A stretch of DNA of 64,000 bases from VRUE01 sp963837695 (GCA_963837695.1 CAWINZ010000005.1:1922001-1986000), one strand, 5' to 3'; counted from the stretch's first letter, positions 34,321 through 43,746 are shown. Notes: generated by a model not told the origin, from the letters alone. Numbers and translations are program-made.

Positions 34321-35666
34321 GAACCGCTGGAGGATATGGCTGCACCCAGCCGCGACAGGGCCACGCCGACAAGTGGAAAGATCAGCGTCATCAGGATCTC
34401 GTTGCGCCTCGGCGCCGCCAGCGAGGCCGCGCCGACGACGGTGACGAGGACAAGCGGGGTGGCCATCGCGACCAGCTCCCACCAGCGGCGGCGCAGCCCG
34501 AGCAGGGCAAGGCCGGTGAGGCCGAGCAGGACGAGCAGCACCTGGATCACGCGCCCGGTGCCCGATTCCATCGCTTCGCTGCTGCCGGCGCTCCACATCC
34601 GCCCGACCTTGCGCACGGTCATCGCCGCGTAGCCGACGGGGTCTTCGCCGAAGTACTTGTTGAAGTTCTGCTTGCCGATCTTGCCCAGCGCCGAGTCACG
34701 CGGCAGGTCCGGGTAGCGGGCGGCCACTCGGTTGAACAGAGGCGTCGGATCGACCCGTTCGAGTGCGGCGGAGTGCGGCGGGAGATCCCGATGGAGATAG
34801 CGCTTCACGAGCATCGCCTTGACCCGCTGGTATTCGCCGTCCGCCGGCAGGAACGTGCCGGTGTAGAGCGCCTTGCCGCCCCCGGTCGAGATCGGCACCG
34901 TACGGTCGAGGGTCACCTGGTTGTGGACCGTCCAGGGGACGATCGGGACGAGTAGCGCGGCGACGAACAGGCCGGCGCCGGCGAGGGCCGGTCGCCAGCC
35001 TCGCTCCTTGACGATTCGGATTGCGGCGAGTAGGGCGAAGGCGACGCCGACGATCAGATACTCCGGGCGGATCAGCGCCGTCAATCCGAAGAGGAAGCCA
35101 GGGACGAGCCATCTCGGCGCGCGGGTCCTGTCACCCGCGCGAGAGGCCACTACGCCTAGATCCGCTGCCCACAAGAACGCCAGGATTGCGGCAGGCAACG
35201 TGAAGATTGCCGGGGGCTCGCTGAAAAGAGCGCCGGTCGAATGGATGAAGGGTGGGTAGATGGCTACGCCGAGGGCGGCGATCAGGCCGGCGGGGCGGCA
35301 GTTGAGGCGGCGGCCTAGGAGGTAGGCGACGACGATTGCCGCGAGGCCGAGGAGGAGCTCGACGATCCTTGCGGTGCCTTCGCGGGCTCCCGCGGTCGCG
35401 TAGAAGGACGCTGCGTAGAGCAGGGGGGCGCCCGGGGACCAGTCGCTGGCGTTGTGGAAGGTCGGGCCGCCGTAGGTACCTTCCGCGTAGAGCGACTTGG
35501 ACAGCGCGTAGTAGGCGTGGGCATCGTCGCCCGGAGTCGCCAAGGGCTCGACGACACGGTAGGCACGCAGGCCGAAGCCGAGCACGAGGATCGCCGCGAG
35601 CAGGACCAGCGTCGACTTCCCGTGGCGCTCGGGCAGCGAGCGCGCCCACCCTTTTAGCCTTGCCAT
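34284..35666 (-). CDS. GT-C glycosyltransferase (GT39/PMT-like membrane protein)
   Basis: A 460-residue polytopic membrane protein. N-terminal segment LVLLAAILVLGFGLRAYRV, then the conserved acidic loop (EPLATPGDDAHAYYALSKSL) and about ten hydrophobic helices including AAIVVAYLLGRRLNCRPAGLIAALGVAIYPPFI. FSEPPAIFTLPAAILAFLWA and VVPIVPWTVHNQVTLDRTVPISTGGGKALYTGTF are shared with the neighbouring paralogue. This architecture fits enzymes using polyprenol-phosphate sugars outside the membrane. The gene overlaps the upstream paralogue (13 bases) and the downstream GT2 gene. The acceptor is unknown. Confidence 0.85.
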   Translation of the reverse strand: MARLKGWARSLPERHGKSTLVLLAAILVLGFGLRAYRVVEPLATPGDDAHAYYALSKSLYAEGTYGGPTFHNASDWSPGAPLLYAASFYATAGAREGTARIVELLLGLAAIVVAYLLGRRLNCRPAGLIAALGVAIYPPFIHSTGALFSEPPAIFTLPAAILAFLWAADLGVVASRAGDRTRAPRWLVPGFLFGLTALIRPEYLIVGVAFALLAAIRIVKERGWRPALAGAGLFVAALLVPIVPWTVHNQVTLDRTVPISTGGGKALYTGTFLPADGEYQRVKAMLVKRYLHRDLPPHSAALERVDPTPLFNRVAARYPDLPRDSALGKIGKQNFNKYFGEDPVGYAAMTVRKVGRMWSAGSSEAMESGTGRVIQVLLVLLGLTGLALLGLRRRWWELVAMATPLVLVTVVGAASLAAPRRNEILMTLIFPLVGVALSRLGAAISSSGSWSPRQASSPPS

Positions 35667-36943
35667 CGTCGCGCCAGGCTATCCCTGCACGCAGTCGCCC
35701 CAACGCCTGCCAACGCGGCGATCAGCGGGATCGTCACCAACGCCCGCCGCGGCGAGGCGACCAGCAACTCGCCGGTCGCCGTCACGGCGACCAGGACCAC
35801 ACCGAGCAGCAGAGCCTCCCAGCGCCGCCGCCAGACGAGCACCCCGAGCCCGAACAGCCCAAGCGCGACGATCAGCCAGTGCAGCGCCTCCCAGACCGGC
35901 TCGCGCATCACGTCACGTGGGCCGTGCCCCCAGATAAGCCATAGCTTCGCGGCGAGGAACCCGGCATATCCGAGCGGCCGTTCGCTGAGGTCATCCCAAA
36001 GCCGTTCGCGCCCCATCCGCGCCAGTGCGGCATCGCTTTCGAGGTCCGGGTATCGCTGCTTGGCCACCGCCGCGAGGATCTGCTCCAGCCGCGGGTTCCC
36101 CGGCAGCTCCCGCCTCAATTCGGGATGTCGCTCCAGCACCTCGGCCCCGACCCGTTCGGGATCGCCGCCCGACGGCATGTAAGACCCGGAAAAGAGCACC
36201 TGGCCACCACCCGTAGAAATGGGCACGAACCGTCCTAGCGCCACCTCATTACGCACGGTCCAAGGCACAACGACGACCGCCAGCCCGGCGAGCATCACCA
36301 GCGCCTGAACCAGGCCAGCTCGCCAACCGTCCCGCCCCCGACGAGCAAACACCACCACGGCTATCGGAAAAGAGATCGCCAGGTACTCCGGCCGAACCAA
36401 AGCCAGCGCCCCAAGCAGGAGTCCCGGCAGCAGCCATCGTCGCCCGCCAGAAGCGTCCGCCCACAACATTGCGAGCACCGCTCCCGAAAGGAGACTTGCG
36501 GCAAGCGGCTCGCTCATCAGCATCCCCTGGTACTCCAAAACCGCCGGATAGATCGCCACCGCCGCGGCACCCACCAGGCCGGCGGGCGGACCGGCGAGCC
36601 TGCGCCCGATCAAATAGGTGAAGAGCACCGCGAGCGTGCCGAGCAGGGCAAGTACGAGACGAGCCGTGCGTTCGTGGACGGCTCCGGTCAGGGCGTAGAT
36701 GCCGCCGACGAACAGCGGCAGGCCGGGGGAGTAGTTGCTCGCCGGCTGGGTCGCATCCGGCCCGAGGTCGAAGCCCTCGCCTCGCTCCAGGTTGGCGGCG
36801 ATGCCGGCGTAGCCCTGCGCGTCATAGACAGGCGCCCGTCCCTGCCAGGCGTTGTCCACGCGCAGCCCCAGGCCGAGCAGCAGGATCGCGATCAGCGCGG
36901 CAAGCCCGATCCGCCCGCCGTTGCGCGCCGCCATTCCTCTCAT
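35654..36943 (-). CDS. GT-C glycosyltransferase (GT39/PMT-like), paralogue of the adjacent gene
   Basis: A 429-residue polytopic protein. It shares its plan with the gene at 34284-35666: GLRVDNAWQGRAPVYDAQGYAGIAANL near the N-terminus, FTYLIGRRLAGPPAGLVGAAAVAIYPAVLEYQ, MSEPLAASLLSG, and VVPWTVRNEVALGRFVPISTGGGQVLFSGSYMPSGG. The start is ATG 36943 (MRGMAARNGG), or ATG 36934. The reading frame stays open far upstream, but that part is the antisense shadow of the sulfoquinovose synthase gene. Only 12-45 bases separate it from the divergent sqdB start. Confidence 0.85.
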   Translation of the reverse strand: MRGMAARNGGRIGLAALIAILLLGLGLRVDNAWQGRAPVYDAQGYAGIAANLERGEGFDLGPDATQPASNYSPGLPLFVGGIYALTGAVHERTARLVLALLGTLAVLFTYLIGRRLAGPPAGLVGAAAVAIYPAVLEYQGMLMSEPLAASLLSGAVLAMLWADASGGRRWLLPGLLLGALALVRPEYLAISFPIAVVVFARRGRDGWRAGLVQALVMLAGLAVVVVPWTVRNEVALGRFVPISTGGGQVLFSGSYMPSGGDPERVGAEVLERHPELRRELPGNPRLEQILAAVAKQRYPDLESDAALARMGRERLWDDLSERPLGYAGFLAAKLWLIWGHGPRDVMREPVWEALHWLIVALGLFGLGVLVWRRRWEALLLGVVLVAVTATGELLVASPRRALVTIPLIAALAGVGATACRDSLARRWQG

Positions 36944-36988
36944 CCAGGGGATGCTATGTCGCCCCTGTCCGTTACCCTGCCGCGACCT

Positions 36989-38173
36989 ATGCGCGTCCTC
37001 ATTCTCGGGGGCGATGGCTACCTGGGCTGGCCGACTGCGCTCCGATTTTCGGCCCGCGGCCACGAGGTTGCCGTCGTCGACAACTTCTCCCGCCGCCGTT
37101 GGCACCGCGAACACGGCAGCTCTTCGCTGACCCCGATCGGCGAGCTCGACGAGCGCATCGATGTCTGGCGAGAGACCTCCGGCGAGCAGATCCGCCGCTA
37201 CATCGGCGCGGTCGAGGACGGGGACTTCCTCGACGAGGTGGTCGCCGAGACCCGACCCGAGGCGGTCGTGCACTACGGCGAGCAGCCCTCGGCGCCCTAC
37301 TCGATGATGTCGCGCGAGCGCGCGGTCGAGACCCAACACACCAACGTGATCGGCAACCTCAACCTGCTCTTCTCGATGCGCGACCACGTGCCCGACTGCC
37401 ACCTGGTCAAGCTGGGCACGATGGGCGAGTACGGCCAGCCCAACATCGACATCGAGGAGGGCTATATAGAGATCGAGCACAAGGGCCGTAGGGACACCCT
37501 GCCATTCCCGAAGCTGCCGGGCTCGCTCTACCACTGCTCCAAGGTCCACGACTCGACCAACATCCACTTCGCCTGCCGCACCTGGGGCCTGCGCGCGACC
37601 GACCTCAACCAAGGCGTGGTCTACGGGATCGAGACCGAGGAGACCGCAGGCGACGAGCGCCTGATCACCCGCTTCGACTACGACGAGATCTTCGGCACCG
37701 TGCTCAACCGTTTCTGCGTGCAGGCTGTGATCGGACACCCCCTCACCGTTTACGGCAGCGGCGGCCAGACGCGCGGCTTCCTCAACATCCGCGACACGCT
37801 CAGCTGCGTGGAGCTGGCGGTGGCCAATCCCGCCGAGGCGGGCGAGTTCCGCGTCTTCAACCAGTTCACCGAGCAGTTCTCGGTCCTCGAGCTGGCGGAG
37901 CTGGTCAAGCAGGCCGCCGAGCACCTCGGCTACACGGTCTCGATCGACCACGTCGAGAACCCCCGGGTCGAGAAAGAAGAGCACTACTACAACGCGATCC
38001 ACACCAAGCTGCTCGACCTCGGCCTCGAGCCGACCCTGCTGGGCGAGGAGCTGGTCGAGTCGATCATCCACGCGATCGAGCGGCACAAGGGCAACGTGAT
38101 CGAGAGCTCGATCGACCCGCGCACGCGCTGGAACCCCGCCGGCGCCGCAAAAACCCCCGCTGGCCAGGCGTAG
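36989..38173 (+). CDS. sqdB: UDP-sulfoquinovose synthase (SQD1/SqdB-type SDR)
   Basis: Converts UDP-glucose and sulfite to UDP-sulfoquinovose, precursor of sulfoquinovosyl lipids or glycans. It has 394 residues. N-terminal NAD loop GGDGYLGWPTAL differs from standard epimerases and matches SQD1 (GDGYxGW). Family-specific blocks: HYGEQPSAPYSMM, THTNVIGNL-like QHTNVIGNLNLLF, LVKLGTMGEYGQPNIDIEEGYI, the YxxxK pair in YHCSKVHDS, RATDLNQGVVYG, LNRFCVQAVIGHPLTVYG and EFRVFNQFTEQFS. The start is ATG 36989; ATG 36956 is an alternative. It is divergent from three glycosyltransferase genes and 25 bases upstream of ilvB. Confidence 0.9.
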   Translation: MRVLILGGDGYLGWPTALRFSARGHEVAVVDNFSRRRWHREHGSSSLTPIGELDERIDVWRETSGEQIRRYIGAVEDGDFLDEVVAETRPEAVVHYGEQPSAPYSMMSRERAVETQHTNVIGNLNLLFSMRDHVPDCHLVKLGTMGEYGQPNIDIEEGYIEIEHKGRRDTLPFPKLPGSLYHCSKVHDSTNIHFACRTWGLRATDLNQGVVYGIETEETAGDERLITRFDYDEIFGTVLNRFCVQAVIGHPLTVYGSGGQTRGFLNIRDTLSCVELAVANPAEAGEFRVFNQFTEQFSVLELAELVKQAAEHLGYTVSIDHVENPRVEKEEHYYNAIHTKLLDLGLEPTLLGEELVESIIHAIERHKGNVIESSIDPRTRWNPAGAAKTPAGQA

Positions 38174-38198
38174 GCCCGCTGGTACCATCGCGAGTCCG

Positions 38199-39896
38199 AT
38201 GAGAGCCGCGGACGCGTTGATGAAAAGCCTCGAGGCCGAGGGTGTGAAAAACATCTTCGGCATCCCCGGCGGGGCCAACCTGCCGACTTACGACGCGCTC
38301 GTCGATGCCGGTTTCCGTCACATTCAGGTGCGCCACGAGCAAGGCGGCGGTCACGCGGCCGAGGGCTACGCCAAGGCATCGGGCAGGGTGGGGGTGGCGT
38401 TTGCCACCTCGGGCCCCGGCGCGACCAACCTGGTCACCGCGATCGCCGACGCGATGATGGACTCGGTGCCGACCGTGTTCGTCACCGGCCAGGTGCGGAC
38501 CGAGCTGATCGGCACCGACGGCTTCCAGGAGGCCGACATCCTCGGCGCGACGCTGCCCTTCGTCAAGCACTCCTTCCAGGTCACCGACCCACGCCAGATC
38601 CCCGAGTACGTGCACGAGGCCTTCCACGTCGCCGCGACGGGAAGGCCGGGTCCGGTGCTGCTCGACATCCCACAGGACCTCTCGCGGGCGGAGATCGACT
38701 ACGCGCCGCGCACCGAGCCGGTCGAACTGCCTGGCTACAAACCGATGAGCAAAGGCAACATCAAACAGGTGCGGATCGCCGCTAAAGCCCTCGCCAACGC
38801 GAACCGGCCGATCCTCTACACGGGGGGTGGCGTGGTCAACGCCAACGCCTCCGAGGAGCTGCGCGAGCTCGCCGCGGCCGACCGCTTCCCGCTCACCTCG
38901 ACCCTGATGGGGCTGGGCGCCTACCCGGCTTCAGGCGAGCACTGGCTGGGAATGCTCGGCATGCACGGCACGGTCACGGCCAACTGGGCGATGGACAACG
39001 CCGACCTGATCGTCGCGATCGGCGCCCGTTTTGACGACCGCATCACCGGCAAACTCTCCGAGTTCGCGCCCCACGCCAAAATCATCCACATCGACATCGA
39101 TCCGGCCGAGATCTCGAAGAACATCGGTGCCCATATCCCGATCGTCGGCGACGTCAAGCTGGTTCTGCCGGAGCTGACCCGCGAGTACCGGGCGCTGCAG
39201 ACCGACAGCTCGCGCCTCGATCCGTGGTGGAAGCAGCTGCACGAGTGGCAGGAGCAGCACCCGCTGCGCTACGAGCCCGGCGTGGACGGCGAGATCAAGC
39301 CTCAGTTCATGGTCGAGGCGATGCACCGGGTGACGAACGGGAACGCGATCGTCACCTCCGACGTCGGCCAGCACCAGATGTGGGCGGCGCAGTACTACGG
39401 CTTCGAGCAACCCCGCCACTGGATCAACTCCGGTGGCCTGGGGACGATGGGCTTCGGCCTGCCGGCGGCGGTCGGCGCCAAGGTCGCCCGGCCAGACGAC
39501 GACGTCGTCTGTCTCGCCGGCGACGGCAGCCTGATCATGAACTGCCAGGAGCTCGCCACCTGCGTCACCGAAGAGATTCCGGTCAAGGTCTTCCTGATGA
39601 ACAACGGCTACATGGGCATGGTCCGCCAGTGGCAGGAGCTCTTCTGGGACCGCCGCTACAGCGCGGTGCAGATGGGCGCCAGCCCGGACTGGGTGAAGCT
39701 CGCCGAGGCCTTCGGCGCGACCGGGATGCGCTGCGAGAACGCCGACGAGCTCGAGCCGGCGATGGCGAAGGCGCTCGAGACCGACGGGCCCGTGCTGCTC
39801 GACGTGCGCGTCGCCCAGGAGGAGAACTGCTACCCGATGATCCCGCCGGGCGAAGCCGCCCGCGACATGGTCGAGGCGCCCAAGGCGGTGAAGTGA
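38199..39896 (+). CDS. ilvB: Acetolactate synthase large (catalytic) subunit
   Basis: ThDP-dependent acetohydroxyacid synthase for valine, leucine and isoleucine, 565 residues. The catalytic Glu lies in RHEQGGGHAAEGYAKASG. FAD/acceptor region FATSGPGATNLVT, and ThDP motif GDGSLIMNCQELATCVTEEIPVKVFLMNNGYMGMVRQWQ. QEADILGATLPFVKHSFQV is typical of AHAS. The start is ATG 38199. The stop overlaps ilvN (TGATG). No leader peptide precedes it; only 25 bases separate it from sqdB, so it may be read through from that gene or use a promoter within it. Confidence 0.96.
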   Translation: MRAADALMKSLEAEGVKNIFGIPGGANLPTYDALVDAGFRHIQVRHEQGGGHAAEGYAKASGRVGVAFATSGPGATNLVTAIADAMMDSVPTVFVTGQVRTELIGTDGFQEADILGATLPFVKHSFQVTDPRQIPEYVHEAFHVAATGRPGPVLLDIPQDLSRAEIDYAPRTEPVELPGYKPMSKGNIKQVRIAAKALANANRPILYTGGGVVNANASEELRELAAADRFPLTSTLMGLGAYPASGEHWLGMLGMHGTVTANWAMDNADLIVAIGARFDDRITGKLSEFAPHAKIIHIDIDPAEISKNIGAHIPIVGDVKLVLPELTREYRALQTDSSRLDPWWKQLHEWQEQHPLRYEPGVDGEIKPQFMVEAMHRVTNGNAIVTSDVGQHQMWAAQYYGFEQPRHWINSGGLGTMGFGLPAAVGAKVARPDDDVVCLAGDGSLIMNCQELATCVTEEIPVKVFLMNNGYMGMVRQWQELFWDRRYSAVQMGASPDWVKLAEAFGATGMRCENADELEPAMAKALETDGPVLLDVRVAQEENCYPMIPPGEAARDMVEAPKAVK

Positions 39897-40441
39897 TGGA
39901 GGCGGGGACCCCGCAGATGGTCAAGCTGGAGGACCTGCACGTGCCTGGTCAACTGACGGGGCGCAAGCACATCCTCTCGATCCTGGTTGAGAACAAGCCT
40001 GGCGTCCTGGCGCGGATCGCGGGGCTCTTCTCGCGCCGTGGCTTCAACATCGACACGCTCGCGGTCGGGCCGACCGACGACCCCGCCGTCTCGCGGATCA
40101 CGCTCACCCTCGACGGCGCCGTCCACCCGATCGACCAGGTGACCAAGCAGCTGCACAAGCTCGTCAACGTGCTGAAAATCCGCGACATGGAGCCGGAGGA
40201 GACGGTCGCTCGCGAGATGGCGATGTTCAAAGTCTCCGCCGCGGTCGAGAGCCGCGCCGAGATCATCCAGTTCGCCGAGATTTTCCGGGCCAAGATCATC
40301 GACGTCTCGCGGCGCGCGATGACGATCGAGGTGACCGGCTCGGCCGACAAGATCGAGGCCTTCGAGCGGATGATCCGCCCGCACGGCCTGATCGAAATGG
40401 TCCGGACGGGCGAGATCGCAATCGCCCGCGGGTCTGACTGA
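39896..40441 (+). CDS. ilvN: Acetolactate synthase small (regulatory) subunit
   Basis: ACT-domain regulatory subunit that confers valine feedback inhibition and stimulates IlvB, 181 residues. HILSILVENKPGVLARIAGLFSRRGFNIDTLAVG is the ACT fold start. NLVNVLKI-type KLVNVLKIRDM and the C-terminal EIFRAKIIDVSRRAMTIEVTGSADKIEAF are typical. The ATG at 39896 overlaps the ilvB stop. A long centre-symmetric hairpin element starts at the ilvN stop codon. Confidence 0.96.
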   Translation: MEAGTPQMVKLEDLHVPGQLTGRKHILSILVENKPGVLARIAGLFSRRGFNIDTLAVGPTDDPAVSRITLTLDGAVHPIDQVTKQLHKLVNVLKIRDMEPEETVAREMAMFKVSAAVESRAEIIQFAEIFRAKIIDVSRRAMTIEVTGSADKIEAFERMIRPHGLIEMVRTGEIAIARGSD

Positions 40442-40550
40442 AAATGACGGGCCCAGATCACTGCCATACGGCGTCCTCGGTCGCCGAAGTAGCGCTGCTA
40501 CTCCGGCTCCCTGCGTCCTTGTCTGGCAGCGCCTGGCCCGCGTCATTTTC
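40440..40550. repeat. Centre-symmetric long hairpin element at the ilvN stop (copy 1)
   Basis: The 111-nt element has outer arms GAAAATGACGGGCC (40440-40453) and GGCCCGCGTCATTTTC (40535-40550), a second stem CTGCCA/TGGCAG (40461, 40524), and an apical stem AGTAGC-GCT-GCTACT (40488-40502) exactly at the centre. Box A GTCCTCGGTCGCC (40473-40485) faces box B CTCCCTGCGTCC (40507-40518) in the largely unpaired middle. The same boxes recur in copy 2 after ilvC. Confidence 0.75.
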
Positions 40551-40576
40551 CAGCCAGACGGCCAAGAGTCGGGACC

Positions 40577-41971
40577 GTGGTCGTCTCTGAGCGCCTGATT
40601 TCTAGCCTCCGACCGGCGGTCGCTCGCGCTCTCGCCCGTGTCAAGAGAACCCTTGTGAGCGTTACTGTTCCTGTTGATTTTGAGGATCCGTGTGCCGTGG
40701 CATTTTCTTCTCGCCTGGCGTCAGATCATTGGTTTTGCTGGGAGCAGCCCGATCGGGGGTTTTCCCTTGCAGCAATAGGTGTCGCGCACGAGGCGAGCTC
40801 GCGGGGGGATGGCCGCTTCGGCGATGTAGCCCGCGAGTGTCTACAGCTGAACGAGGGTGCGGTTCTGGACGAGCCGACGGGGTTGCCGTCCGGGGCGGGT
40901 CCCGTCTGGACCGGCGGCTTCGCATTCGACCCCGAGGGGGCGGTGTCCTCGGCCTGGTCTTCGTTCTCGCCAGCATCGCTGATCCTGCCCGAGCTCTCGC
41001 TCTGCAGCAGCGGCGGCGAGTGTTTTCTAACCGCGAACGTCGTCGTCTCTCCCGGCGACGATGCGGTGAAGGTTGTAGAGCGGGTCACGGCCCGGCTCGC
41101 CGGCCTGCGCCCCGACCCGCTGCCGATGCTCGATCCGCACCCGACCGGCCGCCCCGAGATTCGCAGCGTGCGCCTGCCCAGCGACTTCGAAGCGGCTGTC
41201 ACCGCCGCGACAGAGCGGATCGACCGAGGCGAGATGAGCAAGGTCGTGCTCGCCCGTGAGGTGACGGTCGAGGCCGCCGCCGCCCACGATCCGGCGGCTA
41301 TCTTCGGCGCCCTGCGTGAGCAGTTCCCGTCCTGCTTCTGCTTCTGCCGGGGGACCCCGGAGGCGGCCTTCCTCGGCGCGACTCCGGAGCTGCTCGTCCG
41401 GCGCTCGGGCGCGGGCGCCTCGACCGTAGCGCTGGCCGGCTCCACGCGCCGCAGCTCCGACCCCGCCGTCGACGACCACCTCGGCGAGCAGCTGCTGCGC
41501 AGCGACAAGAACCGTCGCGAGCAGCAGATCGTCGCCGAGCGCATCGTCCGCAAGCTGCGCCCGCACGCCGTCTGGGTGCAGACCGCGCCCGAGCCCGAGG
41601 TGATCAAGATCGCCAACATCCAGCACCTGGCGACGCCGGTGATCGCCCAGCTCGCCGAACCGCGTTCCGCGGTTGAGCTGGCGGGGATGCTCCATCCGAC
41701 CCCGGCGGTCGGCGGAGAGCCCTGGCCCGGCGCCGCTGACACGATCGCCGACCTTGAGCAGATGGACCGCGGCTGGTACGCCGCCCCGATCGGCTGGATG
41801 GACGCCACCGAGGACGGCGAGTTCTGCGTGGCCCTGCGCAGCGCCCTGCTCCGCGACCGCGAGGCCCGCCTCTTCGCGGGAGTGGGCGTGGTCGCGGGGT
41901 CCGATCCGGCGGCTGAGTTGGCTGAGACCGAGGTGAAGCTGCAGGCGTTGTTGCCGCTCGTGGCTGAGTAG
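40577..41971 (+). CDS. menF: Isochorismate synthase
   Basis: First committed step of menaquinone synthesis, chorismate to isochorismate, 464 residues. The chorismate-binding fold occupies the C-terminal half: RGEMSKVVLAREVTVEA, CFCRGTPEAAFLGATPELLVRR, GSTRRSSDP, KNRREQQIVAERIVRKL, IQHLATPVIA, HPTPAVGGEPW and GVGVVAGSDPAAELAETEVKLQALL. The first about 35 residues are Arg/Val-rich and unlike the family; a later start may be used. The start given is GTG 40577. It is convergent with menD (15 bases between stops). Confidence 0.92.
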   Translation: MVVSERLISSLRPAVARALARVKRTLVSVTVPVDFEDPCAVAFSSRLASDHWFCWEQPDRGFSLAAIGVAHEASSRGDGRFGDVARECLQLNEGAVLDEPTGLPSGAGPVWTGGFAFDPEGAVSSAWSSFSPASLILPELSLCSSGGECFLTANVVVSPGDDAVKVVERVTARLAGLRPDPLPMLDPHPTGRPEIRSVRLPSDFEAAVTAATERIDRGEMSKVVLAREVTVEAAAAHDPAAIFGALREQFPSCFCFCRGTPEAAFLGATPELLVRRSGAGASTVALAGSTRRSSDPAVDDHLGEQLLRSDKNRREQQIVAERIVRKLRPHAVWVQTAPEPEVIKIANIQHLATPVIAQLAEPRSAVELAGMLHPTPAVGGEPWPGAADTIADLEQMDRGWYAAPIGWMDATEDGEFCVALRSALLRDREARLFAGVGVVAGSDPAAELAETEVKLQALLPLVAE

Positions 41972-41986
41972 GTGGGTGCCCTGCTG

Positions 41987-43732
41987 TCACAGGCTCGCGA
42001 GAGCGGCGTGAACGCGTTGGGTGAGCTGGTGATGGAGGGCTGTGTTGGTTTGGCGGTCGGTCTTTACCTCGATCAGGCCGGTGCCCGCGGCTAGCGCCTC
42101 TGGTAGCTCGCTGAATGAATCCAGCTTGCGATGGGAGAGGTCGAACAGGGCTGCTGCTTTGGCGACGTCGACGCCGCGTGGAGTGCCGAGGAGGGACTCG
42201 AACTCGGCGCTGTCGAGAGCCTGCTCCTGGGGGAGGAAGTGGAAGATCCCACCGCCGTCGTTGTCGATCACGACGATTCGCACTGGCGTCGAGACGTCGC
42301 GCAGGGCGGCTAGGCCGCCGATATCGTGGAGGAGGCCTAGGTCACCGGTGACGATCGTGGTTGGCTTGCCGGTCGCGTGGGCGGCGCCTATTCCGGACGA
42401 GATCAGGCCGTCGATGCCGTTCGTGCCGCGATTGCAGAGGAATGTGACGTCGGCGTCGGTGCTCGGTAGGAAAGCCTCCTGGTCGCGGATCGGCATGCTG
42501 GAGGCGGTGTAGACGAGCTCGCCGTCGCCCTGCGCGGCGCCGAGCGCAAGTTGCAGGCCTGGCTCGGTGAGAAGTCCGTTACTGCCCAACTCGGCCGCGA
42601 TTGCCTCCCGCGCGGCGCGCTCCGCCGCCAGCCACATCGCCGGCGCCGGTCGGTCCTCGCCGAGACGCGCCGCCCAGCCGGACGCCAGCTCGGTCGGGTC
42701 GGCGCGGAGCAGCGCGGCCGCCCGGCGCGTCGGCTCGTTCCACTCGCCGAAGGGGTCGACGACGATCTGGTCGGCGCCAGATTTGGCCAGCCAGGAGCGC
42801 AGCGGCTTGCTGGTCGGCATCTCGCCGAAGCGCAGCACGAGGTCGGGCGAGGCGGTTCCGCGGAACCGCTCGTCGCGCAGCAGCAGGTCGTAGGAAGTAA
42901 TGACGTGGGAGCGGTCGTGCGGACCGCAGCGCAGTTGCGAGGTCGGCTCGGCGAGGATCGGGTAGCCGGCGACGCGGGCTAGGTGGGCGAGCGGCTCGCG
43001 CAGCTCGGGATCGAGCTGGCGCCCGGCGACGATCACGCCGATCTCGGCCTCGGCGATGTGCTTGGCCACCTCGTCGAGGAGGAACTGCGAGGGCTCCATG
43101 TCGACGGGCGTGACCGCGGTCAGCGGATGGTCGCTGCGGCCGGCCAGCGCAAGTGGGTCGGTGGCGGTCACTGCACCCTCTTCAGGCAGCGGAGCCAGCG
43201 GCTCGCGGAAGGGAAAGTTGAGATGGACCGGGCCGGCGCGCTGCTCGCCCCGCGCAGTGGCAAAGGCGCGACAGGCGGTCGCGCGGAAGTGGAGTAGGCC
43301 GTCGTCGTCGGCCTCGTGGGTGCCGACCTCGCAGAACCAGCGCACCGATTCGCCGTAGAGCTTCAGTTGGTCGATCGCCTGGCCGGCGCCGATCCCGCGC
43401 AGCTCCGGCGGCCGATCGGCGGTCAAGACCAGCAGCGGCACAGCCGAGTGGTCGGCCTCGCATACGGCCGGGTGGTAATTGGCAGCCGCGGTGCCGGAGG
43501 TGCAGAGGATCGCGACCGGTCCCCCGCTCGCCTGCGCAGCACCCAGGGCGAAGAAGGCCGCGGAGCGCTCATCGACGATCACCGTCGTCTCGATCTCCGG
43601 CTGTCGCCAGAGGGCGACGGCGAGCGGGGTCGAGCGCGAGCCGGGGGAGAGGACTGCGTGCCGCAGCCCGCAGCGCGCCAGCTCCTCGGCGAAGGCCGAG
43701 GCGAGCGCGGTGTTGGCATTGGTCGAGTCCAT
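41987..43732 (-). CDS. menD: SEPHCHC synthase (2-succinyl-5-enolpyruvyl-6-hydroxy-3-cyclohexene-1-carboxylate synthase)
   Basis: ThDP-dependent Stetter-type addition of 2-oxoglutarate to isochorismate in menaquinone synthesis, 581 residues. N-terminal HAVLSPGSRSTPLAVAL, the catalytic Glu region VDERSAAFFALGAAQASG, ILCTSGTAAANYHPAV and LTADRPPELRGIGAGQAIDQ are MenD-specific. The ThDP motif is TGDLGLLHDIGGLAALRDV...VVIDNDGGGIFHFLPQ. It is last in a menB-menA-menC-menD run. A small hairpin lies just upstream of its start. Confidence 0.95.
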   Translation of the reverse strand: MDSTNANTALASAFAEELARCGLRHAVLSPGSRSTPLAVALWRQPEIETTVIVDERSAAFFALGAAQASGGPVAILCTSGTAAANYHPAVCEADHSAVPLLVLTADRPPELRGIGAGQAIDQLKLYGESVRWFCEVGTHEADDDGLLHFRATACRAFATARGEQRAGPVHLNFPFREPLAPLPEEGAVTATDPLALAGRSDHPLTAVTPVDMEPSQFLLDEVAKHIAEAEIGVIVAGRQLDPELREPLAHLARVAGYPILAEPTSQLRCGPHDRSHVITSYDLLLRDERFRGTASPDLVLRFGEMPTSKPLRSWLAKSGADQIVVDPFGEWNEPTRRAAALLRADPTELASGWAARLGEDRPAPAMWLAAERAAREAIAAELGSNGLLTEPGLQLALGAAQGDGELVYTASSMPIRDQEAFLPSTDADVTFLCNRGTNGIDGLISSGIGAAHATGKPTTIVTGDLGLLHDIGGLAALRDVSTPVRIVVIDNDGGGIFHFLPQEQALDSAEFESLLGTPRGVDVAKAAALFDLSHRKLDSFSELPEALAAGTGLIEVKTDRQTNTALHHQLTQRVHAALASL

Positions 43733-43746
43733 TCGTGGAGCTTTCT

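Noticed and set aside
38174..38198. Leader peptide for ilvB
   Set aside because: Only 25 bases lie between sqdB and ilvB, with no short Ile/Val/Leu-rich frame.
36944..38278. Upstream extension of the second GT-C gene to 874 residues
   Set aside because: The extra part is the reverse strand of sqdB; GT-C membrane sequence begins only at 36943.
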